A stretch of 64,000 bases of DNA from HRBIN21 sp039630485 (lineage in GTDB: Bacteria > Bacteroidota > Ignavibacteria > Kapaibacteriales > HRBIN21). Of this stretch, positions 58,128-64,000 are shown piece by piece (within the stretch, counting starts at the first letter, position 1; every line of letters begins with the position of its first letter). The translations under genes and the position numbers were made by a program. Location of the stretch: contig JBCNUX010000002.1 of the NCBI GenBank assembly GCA_039630485.1, positions 9,203 through 73,202 on the forward strand. Reading direction: 5' to 3'. Under the pieces are notes generated by a model that was not told the DNA's origin, ran no database searches, and saw nothing but the letters and a program-made list of their open reading frames with translations.

Positions 58128-58161
58128 TGGTATACCAATCGCTGTTCCAACAAACCCTAAA

Positions 58162-60240
58162 CTATACCAGCACCTTCTCGCCTGCCGTTACCTTGTGTGG
58201 TACAGGCTCATAGTGCGAGAAGAGCATCGTATACGACCCACGGCCTTGCGTTAGGGACCTCAATTGGGTAACGTATCCGAACATTTCTGCTAGCGGTACT
58301 GATGCGCGTATCTGATGAAGGGGCCCCTGGGGTTGGACGCTCTCGATCCGACCGCGGCGCATGTTTAGGTCGGCGAGCACGTCACCAAGGGCCTCTTCTG
58401 GGGTAAGTACCTCTACTTGCATCAGGGGTTCTAACAGTACAGGGCGCGCCCGAGCCACTCCTTCGCGAAAGGCCAGTGTGGCAGCTGCTTGGTAATCTGC
58501 TTCAGAGGACTCTCCTTCACGGTAGGAGCCTCCAACGAGGCGTACAGCAACATCTACGACTGGGTACCCTGCAACAGGACCTGCCGCGGCAGCTTGCCGG
58601 ATCGCTCGTTCTATGGCTGGGATGAACAAGGGGGGTATAGCAGGCTCTGTCAGGGCATTTTCAAAGGTGATGTCGCTGTTACGGTCCCCTGGGCTTAGCT
58701 CCAGGACCACGTGTCCATAGTGGCTGTAGGCTCCACCTTGGGTTGAGCGTACAAACCTCCCCTCTTGGCGGACGGTTTGTGTGATGGTTTCACGGTAGCT
58801 GACGTATGGCCGTCCAACTTTGACAGGGATGCCGAATTCCCGCTGTAGGCGCTCTACGAGAATTTCCAGATGGAGCTCACCGACACCGCTGATGAGGATT
58901 TGACCTGTCTCTTCATCTGCTCGATAGTGGAAGGTGGGATCCTCATCGGCGAGGCGTTGCAGAGCCTCCATGAGACGATCAACGTCAGCCGCACTCCGTG
59001 CTTCAATGGCTTGGTTGATGACAGGCGGGGAGAAGAGAATCGGCTCAAAGACGAGAGGGTGGTGTGGATCACAAAGCGTATCACCTGTCTTAGTCCACCG
59101 CAACCCTGGGATCGCTATGATGTCGCCAGCGTAGGCTTCCGTTATTTCCTCACGCCGATTCGCATACATGCGCAAGAGCTTATGCAGCCGCTCTTGCTTC
59201 TTCGCGGCGGGATTCAGGAGAGATTGCCCTTGCTCGAGGAGTCCGGAATATATCCGTAGAAAACTCAAGCGCCCAACATATGGATCGCTCAGGACTTTGA
59301 AGCAGAGAGCCGAAGTCGGCGTGTCGTCTGTCGGTAGGCGTTCAGTTTCTCCCGGACCGTCTACCGAGTAACCGTGAACTGCGCCGATGTCTAGGGGTGA
59401 CGGGAGGTAGTCGACAACCGCGTCTAAGAGGAGCTGCACACCGATATTTCGGAGTGAGGAGCCACAGCAGATAGGCACAAACTGTCGGCGCAGAGTCCCG
59501 ACTCGCAATGCTGAGCGAATATCCTCTGGGGATGGTGTTGCTCCTGAGACGTAGGCCTCCAGGATGCTGTCATCAACTTCCGCTGCTGCTTCTACGAGAC
59601 GCTCGCGGTAGTGCCGAACCTGCTCTTGGTACTCTTCAGGGACCGGTAGGGCTGTGTACCTTGCTCCATACGTCTCGGGATCAAACACGTAGAGTTGACC
59701 CGAAATGAGGTCGATGACGCCGGCAAAAGAAGGCCCTTCTCCACACGGGAGCTGTATGGCTACTGGACGGGCTCCCAAGCGTTGCTGGATTTGTTCTAGG
59801 ACACGAGCAAAGTTTGCCCCTACCCGGTCCATCTTGTTGATGTAGGCAATCCGGGGGACGCCGTAGCGATCAGCGTGGTGCCACACTGCCTCTGACTGAG
59901 GCTGGACGCCGGCTACTCCACAGAAGACCACAACGGCGCCATCGAGGACTCTAAGGGAGCGTTGGACTTCTGCCGTGAAGTCCACATGGCCCGGAGTGTC
60001 AATGATATTGATCTGGTGCTCTCTCCAGAAGCAAGTGACAGCAGCAGAGGTAATTGTGATCCCTCGCTCTTTCTCTTGCTCCATGTAGTCCGTGAACGCC
60101 GTTCCCTCATCGACTTCGCCCATCCGATGGATGAGCCCGGTGTAGTAGAGAATGCGCTCTGTAGTCGTCGTCTTCCCGGCATCAATGTGGGCAATGATGC
60201 CGATGTTACGGAGCCGCTCTATGGGGACACGGCGGGGCAT
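58162..60240 (-). CDS. fusA: Elongation factor G paralogue in the str operon
   Basis: The 692-residue GTPase has all five EF-G domains. The G domain shows AHIDAGKTTTTERILYYTG, EKERGITITSAAVTCFW, IDTPGHVDFTAEVQRSLRVLDG and NKMDRVGANF. The tip of domain IV differs from ordinary EF-G: the SGGRGQYGHV loop reads TQGGAYSHYGHV, and the DSSE region reads REGESSEADYQ. Other parts (SDPYVGRLSFLRIYSG, MYANRREEI) look canonical. It could be the main translocase or a recycling-specialised copy; the window holds a second, different EF-G at 61237. Position after rpsG is that of classical fusA. Confidence 0.93.
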   Translation of the reverse strand: MPRRVPIERLRNIGIIAHIDAGKTTTTERILYYTGLIHRMGEVDEGTAFTDYMEQEKERGITITSAAVTCFWREHQINIIDTPGHVDFTAEVQRSLRVLDGAVVVFCGVAGVQPQSEAVWHHADRYGVPRIAYINKMDRVGANFARVLEQIQQRLGARPVAIQLPCGEGPSFAGVIDLISGQLYVFDPETYGARYTALPVPEEYQEQVRHYRERLVEAAAEVDDSILEAYVSGATPSPEDIRSALRVGTLRRQFVPICCGSSLRNIGVQLLLDAVVDYLPSPLDIGAVHGYSVDGPGETERLPTDDTPTSALCFKVLSDPYVGRLSFLRIYSGLLEQGQSLLNPAAKKQERLHKLLRMYANRREEITEAYAGDIIAIPGLRWTKTGDTLCDPHHPLVFEPILFSPPVINQAIEARSAADVDRLMEALQRLADEDPTFHYRADEETGQILISGVGELHLEILVERLQREFGIPVKVGRPYVSYRETITQTVRQEGRFVRSTQGGAYSHYGHVVLELSPGDRNSDITFENALTEPAIPPLFIPAIERAIRQAAAAGPVAGYPVVDVAVRLVGGSYREGESSEADYQAAATLAFREGVARARPVLLEPLMQVEVLTPEEALGDVLADLNMRRGRIESVQPQGPLHQIRASVPLAEMFGYVTQLRSLTQGRGSYTMLFSHYEPVPHKVTAGEKVLV

Positions 60241-60264
60241 CTCTTTCAGGTTGTTGCCACTCGT

Positions 60265-60732
60265 TCACCACCGATAGTGCGCAAATGCACGGTTTGCCTC
60301 AGCCATGCGGTGGACTTCATCACGCTTGCGAACAGCATTGCCTTCACCATTTGCTGCTGCGATGAGTTCAGCAGCTAACTTGAGAGCCATAGACTTATCC
60401 CGGCGCTCACGGGCGTACTGTTTGATCCAGCGCATCGCTAATGCAATGCGGCGGTCTTCCCGGACCTCCATGGGAACCTGGTAGTTCGCTCCCCCAATAC
60501 GGCGAGAGCGGACTTCGACGACTGGAGCTACGTTGGCGATCGCCTTGCGAAAGATCTCTAGTGGATCCTTCCGCGTTCGCTCGCGGATGATATCAAATGA
60601 CTCGTAGACGATGCGGCGCGCGATGCTCTTTTTGCCATCGCGCATAATCACGTTGATGAACTTCGCAACCATCCTGTCCCCGTAAACGGGGTCGGGATCG
60701 ATAACGCGTTTTTCAGCTCGTCGCCGACGCAT
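60265..60732 (-). CDS. rpsG: 30S ribosomal protein S7
   Basis: The 155-residue protein begins MRRRRAEKRVIDPDPVYGDRMVAKFINVIMRDGKKSIARRIVYESFD in pieces that match S7, with NVAPVVEVRSRRIGGANYQVPMEVREDRRIALAMRWIKQYARER later. It nucleates the 30S head. It is between rpsL (34 nt) and the second EF-G gene. Confidence 0.97.
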   Translation of the reverse strand: MRRRRAEKRVIDPDPVYGDRMVAKFINVIMRDGKKSIARRIVYESFDIIRERTRKDPLEIFRKAIANVAPVVEVRSRRIGGANYQVPMEVREDRRIALAMRWIKQYARERRDKSMALKLAAELIAAANGEGNAVRKRDEVHRMAEANRAFAHYRW

Positions 60733-60766
60733 GGTCTGTCCTTCTCTACTACGTTCGTTTCTACTG

Positions 60767-61174
60767 TTACTTCGCTTTCGCTGTCGTCTTCGCTGCTACA
60801 GGTGCCTTGGGACGTTTAGCGCCGTACTTCGAGCGGCCTTGTCGTCTGCCCTCTACTCCTTGAGTGTCGAGGGTACCGCGGATGATATGGTACCTCACAC
60901 CTGGGAGGTCTTTAACGCGTCCCCCACGCACGAGAACGATGGAATGTTCTTGTAGGTTGTGTCCTTCTCCTGGGATGTATGCGATGACCTCCACGCCGTT
61001 GCTCAACCGTACCTTAGCAACTTTGCGGAGTGCTGAGTTTGGTTTCTTAGGTGTGGTAGTATACACGCGGATACAGACCCCGCGCTTCTGGGGACACCCC
61101 TGGAGGGCAGGGGACTTGCTTTTCCTCTGCACTCGCTCTCGGCCAAGCCGGATCAGTTGTTGAATCGTTGGCAC
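60767..61174 (-). CDS. rpsL: 30S ribosomal protein S12
   Basis: The 135-residue protein has TTPKKPNSALRKVAKVRLSNGVEVIAYIPGEGHNLQEHS and RGGRVKDLPGVRYHIIRGTLDTQGV, the two loops where streptomycin-resistance changes occur; the residues seen are wild-type-like. The start codon is GTG at 61174, preceded by GAGG at 7 nt. A TAAATTTG element at 61212-61219 gives it a promoter between the two EF-G genes. Confidence 0.97.
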   Translation of the reverse strand: MPTIQQLIRLGRERVQRKSKSPALQGCPQKRGVCIRVYTTTPKKPNSALRKVAKVRLSNGVEVIAYIPGEGHNLQEHSIVLVRGGRVKDLPGVRYHIIRGTLDTQGVEGRRQGRSKYGAKRPKAPVAAKTTAKAK

Positions 61175-61211
61175 TGTTTACCTCACACTGTAGGGAGACC
61201 GGATGAGCCTA

Positions 61212-61219
61212 CAAATTTA
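61212..61219 (-). promoter_or_regulatory. -7 element TAAATTTG upstream of rpsL
   Basis: TAAATTTG on the minus strand fits TAnnTTTG; transcription would begin near 61206, about 32 nt before the rpsL GTG. The TTG nearest is 13 nt away, shorter than ideal. Confidence 0.5.
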
Positions 61220-61236
61220 CAAGACCGAGGGGCAAC

Positions 61237-63366
61237 CTACGCAGCTCTTTCGAGAGCTTGACGCTTTCGGTACTCGCGTACGAGCTCTTCCTGGAGAGAG
61301 CGGGGCACTGGAGCATAGCGTAGGAACTCCATCGTGAACTCACCCTTCCCCTGCGTTGCGCTTCGCAGATCGGTAGAGTAGCCAAACATCTCAGCGAGGG
61401 GGACCTCTGCCTCAATAATCGCATAGCCGTTGTCGACAGTGGTATTAGTAATGACTCCACGCCTCTGGTTGATCTGCCCGATGACGGCTCCTTGGAACTC
61501 TTCTGGCACGGAGACTTCTAACTTCATAATCGGCTCTAGCACAATCGGGTTTGCACGCTCGTAGGCTTCTCGGAATGCAGCGATGGAGGCAATCTTGAAT
61601 GCAAGCTCCGAAGAGTCTACAGGGTGAGTCTGGCCATCGTTGAGAACGACACGGACTCCTACAACAGGCTTCCCGACAAGCGGACCTCGTTGGAGAGCCT
61701 CCTGGAAGCCTTTGTCGCATGCTGGAATGAACTCACGTGCAATCGCTCCGCCGACGATCTGATCCACGAATTCGTAGCTGATCCCACTCTCCAGGGGGAT
61801 TGGCTCAATGTAGCCTGCTACGCGAGCAAACTGCCCAGCACCACCGGTTTGCTTCTTGTGGAGATAGTTGAACTCGGCCCGTTGAGTGATCGTTTCTCGA
61901 TAGGCCACCTGGGGACGTCCTACCTCGACCTCGCAATCGTATTCGCGGCGCATGCGCTCTATGTAGATCTCAAGGTGTAGCTCACCCATGCCACGGATGA
62001 GGGTTTGCCCTGTCTCCTCCTCACGGGCCACTTGGAAGGTAGGATCTTCTTTGGTAAAGCGGCTGAGAGCCTTAGCGAAGTTGGCATACTTGTTACGGTC
62101 TTTGGGGGTTATGGCCAACTCCATGACAGGGGTAGGCAGGTACATTCCCGTTAAGGTGACGTTGAGCTGTCCGTCTGTGAACGTGTCACCGCTGGCGCAC
62201 TCTATACCGAAGACGGCCACGATATCTCCGGCAGCAGCGAGCTCAATGTCGTGGAGCTGGTCTGCGTGGATACGTCCGATTCGAGGGACGCGCATCTTGC
62301 GGCCGTTGGACGCGTTGACTATTGTGTCTCCTTTGCGAAGAGTGCCCTGGTAGATGCGGACATACGTCAACTGGCCGTACTTTCCATCCTCCAACTTGAA
62401 GGCGAGAGCAACCAGGGGCAGGGTCGGGTCGGGGTAGAGGGGAATACTCTGTCCTGTGTCCCGGTCGACCGCGTCATAGGTGACGTCCAGAGGGCTAGGG
62501 AGGAACAGGCAGACGCCATCCAGCAGTAGTTGTACACCTCGGTTCGTCTTAGCTGAGCCAACGTAGACTGGGGTCAGCTCACGGCGGAGTGTAGCACGCC
62601 GGATAGCGGCGATAAGCTCTTCTGTGGAAATCAGCTCATCGGCTAGGAATTTCTCTGCAATGGCATCGTCAACGTCGGCAACCGTTTCGATGAGCTCCTG
62701 GCGACGGCGCTGCGCTTCTTCGACCAGATCAGAAGGGATGTCGTGCCCCACAACGTGCTCGCCGTTAGGCCCTTCAAAGGTGAGCATTCGGAGCCTCAAG
62801 AGGTCTATGACTCCCTCGAAGCGATCCTCAAGCCCAACGGGCACCGTGATGAGTGCGGGGCGATGGCGGAGCTTTTCGCGCATCTGCTGCAGGACCTTAT
62901 CGGGATTTGCACCCGGGCGGTCCAGTTTGTTGATGAAAGCAAGTCGGGGAACTCGATATCGCTGCATCTGGCGGTCCACAGTCATCGTTTGGCTCTGGAC
63001 GCCTGCAACGCCACAGAGGACGAGGATGGCACCATCGAGCACGCGGAGTGCCCGTTCCACCTCGACGGTGAAATCAACGTGGCCAGGGGTATCGATGAGG
63101 TTGATATGGTGCTGGTTCCAGCTACAGTACGTTGCGGCCGCTTGGATGGTGATGCCCTTCTCTCGCTCCAGCTCCATGTAATCTAGCGTGGGTCCTCCGC
63201 CAGTCTTGCTGCGTACTTCTTCAATTCGGTGAATCCGCCCCGTATAGTACAGGATGCGTTCGCTAAGGGTCGTTTTGCCAGAGTCTATATGGGCCGAAAT
63301 ACCAATGTTGCGGATCTGGCGAATTTCCAGAGCCGACTTTCCACGGATTGCTGTGTCCTCACGCAT
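61237..63366 (-). CDS. Elongation factor G paralogue upstream of rpsL (spdEFG1/mtEFG1-like)
   Basis: The 709-residue protein has all EF-G domains, with AHIDSGKTTLSERILYYTG, LEREKGITIQAAATYCSW, IDTPGHVDFTVEVERALRVLDG, TMTVDRQMQRYRVPRLAFINKLDR, KQTGGAGQFARVAGYIEP and DSSELAFKIASIAAF. The IDSGKTT P-loop, the GITIQAAATYC switch and TVDRQMQRY stretch resemble the EF-G subgroup found in spirochaetes, planctomycetes and mitochondria (translocation-specialised EFG1), unlike the paralogue at 58162. It is the first gene of the minus-strand array, and a TAACTTTG element lies 53 nt upstream. Assignment to that subgroup is from memory of motifs, not alignment. Confidence 0.92.
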   Translation of the reverse strand: MREDTAIRGKSALEIRQIRNIGISAHIDSGKTTLSERILYYTGRIHRIEEVRSKTGGGPTLDYMELEREKGITIQAAATYCSWNQHHINLIDTPGHVDFTVEVERALRVLDGAILVLCGVAGVQSQTMTVDRQMQRYRVPRLAFINKLDRPGANPDKVLQQMREKLRHRPALITVPVGLEDRFEGVIDLLRLRMLTFEGPNGEHVVGHDIPSDLVEEAQRRRQELIETVADVDDAIAEKFLADELISTEELIAAIRRATLRRELTPVYVGSAKTNRGVQLLLDGVCLFLPSPLDVTYDAVDRDTGQSIPLYPDPTLPLVALAFKLEDGKYGQLTYVRIYQGTLRKGDTIVNASNGRKMRVPRIGRIHADQLHDIELAAAGDIVAVFGIECASGDTFTDGQLNVTLTGMYLPTPVMELAITPKDRNKYANFAKALSRFTKEDPTFQVAREEETGQTLIRGMGELHLEIYIERMRREYDCEVEVGRPQVAYRETITQRAEFNYLHKKQTGGAGQFARVAGYIEPIPLESGISYEFVDQIVGGAIAREFIPACDKGFQEALQRGPLVGKPVVGVRVVLNDGQTHPVDSSELAFKIASIAAFREAYERANPIVLEPIMKLEVSVPEEFQGAVIGQINQRRGVITNTTVDNGYAIIEAEVPLAEMFGYSTDLRSATQGKGEFTMEFLRYAPVPRSLQEELVREYRKRQALERAA

Positions 63367-63418
63367 AGCTTGATATGCCTTCGGGGGTGTGAGACAGGCG
63401 TGATTGCAAAATAGCTTG

Positions 63419-63426
63419 CAAAGTTA
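63419..63426 (-). promoter_or_regulatory. -7 element TAACTTTG upstream of the first EF-G gene
   Basis: TAACTTTG on the minus strand fits TAnnTTTG, with an inferred start near 63412 and a leader of about 46 nt. A TTG lies 24 nt upstream of it. Confidence 0.5.
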
Positions 63427-63506
63427 GCAACTTACCTCCACATCCAGAGCCAAGGCTCTACAACTAGGTAGGGACTATGGGCGTCCGAAGAGTGGGGGGA
63501 AACTCG

Positions 63507-63514
63507 TAAGTTTG
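63507..63514 (+). promoter_or_regulatory. Possible upstream rRNA promoter element (TAAGTTTG)
   Basis: TAAGTTTG matches TAnnTTTG but has no TTG at 20 nt upstream. It lies 66 nt before the stronger rRNA promoter and could be a first promoter of a tandem pair. Confidence 0.35.
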
Positions 63515-63556
63515 CAGTCCACAGAAAGAGATAGCCCCTCACTTCCTGGAGAGGGG

Positions 63557-63587
63557 TTGCGCAAAAGTGTCCGGTGTTGTAATTTTG
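63557..63587 (+). promoter_or_regulatory. rRNA operon promoter
   Basis: TTG (63557-63559) and TAATTTTG (63580-63587) are separated by exactly 20 nt, the ideal Bacteroidota arrangement. Transcription would start near 63593, about 105 nt before the 16S 5' end. Confidence 0.65.
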
Positions 63588-63616
63588 AAGCCCCGTTGAC
63601 AATCCAACGCGGGCAG

Positions 63617-63629
63617 CGTTCTTTGAAAA
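63617..63629 (+). promoter_or_regulatory. boxA-like antitermination element
   Basis: CGTTCTTTGAAAA in the 16S leader resembles the boxA core (GTTCTTTGA in Bacteroidota rRNA leaders) bound by NusB-S10. It lies between the promoter and the 16S gene. Confidence 0.45.
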
Positions 63630-63697
63630 CAGGGAGCAGCGCACCTACGGTGCCCTGAGGGAGAAGGCAGAAAGAGCGAGAGTACTCTCTTAACAGA

Positions 63698-64000
<303 letters not shown>

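Noticed and set aside
58127..58138. Perfect 12-bp palindrome TTGGTATACCAA at the tuf start codon
   Set aside because: Around 16 perfect 12-nt palindromes are expected by chance in 64 kb, and nothing else marks it as an operator.

Overview
The window is a GC-rich bacterial chromosome segment of almost entirely core genes. It most likely comes from the Bacteroidota/Chlorobiota side of the tree, possibly a Kapabacteria- or Ignavibacteria-like lineage; that assignment is inference. The supporting signs are: upstream elements of the form TAnnTTTG, several with TTG exactly 20 nt further upstream, which is the Bacteroidota-type promoter; a secreted M14 peptidase ending in a type IX secretion-like C-terminal domain; an OstA-like LPS protein; a cysteine-free L36; and a partial 16S rRNA gene at the right edge. 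I see no prophage, insertion sequence, CRISPR array or obvious island.

Layout. 1-6741 (minus) is one run from a promoter at 6770-6800: transketolase N-half, a lipoprotein, transketolase C-half, a Kef-type antiporter, a CCA-adding enzyme and a beta-propeller lipoprotein cut by the window edge. 6824-9885 (plus) is gcvPA, an FtsB/DivIC-like gene, a ROK kinase and ridA, all overlapping. 10018-14396 (minus) is trpS, a small unknown ORF, rsmG and the secreted M14 peptidase. 14564-16998 (minus) holds an ECF sigma factor, a probable anti-sigma protein with an unusual C-terminal part, a lipoprotein and tRNA-Val. 17084-21967 (plus) is mgtE with a long leader, a UDP-glucuronate decarboxylase-like gene, ruvB, an FAD oxidoreductase and tRNA-Thr. 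21997-33723 carries DNA repair (nfo, ligA), envelope (ftsW-like, mlaE, ostA-like) and RNA-modification or protein-tagging genes (thiI, trmB, aat), plus rfbC, a Nudix-like gene and folC. tRNA-Pro and nadE follow.

35889-63366 (minus) is a continuous array starting with two different EF-G genes around rpsL and rpsG, then tuf, the S10, spc and alpha ribosomal clusters (rpsD is absent), and running on through engB, purE, a glycosyltransferase, nth, a DMT transporter, 5-FCL, nuoF, nadD and a sugar-type ABC permease. An rRNA operon diverges from this array at the right edge, with one or two promoters and a boxA-like element.

How it fits together. Most genes serve translation, tRNA maturation, NAD synthesis (nadD, nadE), one-carbon metabolism, DNA repair and envelope building. 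All three tRNA genes lack an encoded CCA end and a CCA-adding enzyme lies in the window. I found no convincing wholly new system. The points most worth checking are the ECF/anti-sigma/lipoprotein trio, the EF-G pair, the split transketolase with a lipoprotein gene between its halves, a possibly leaderless mlaE, and proteins that have lost signature residues (ROK zinc motif, Nudix box).
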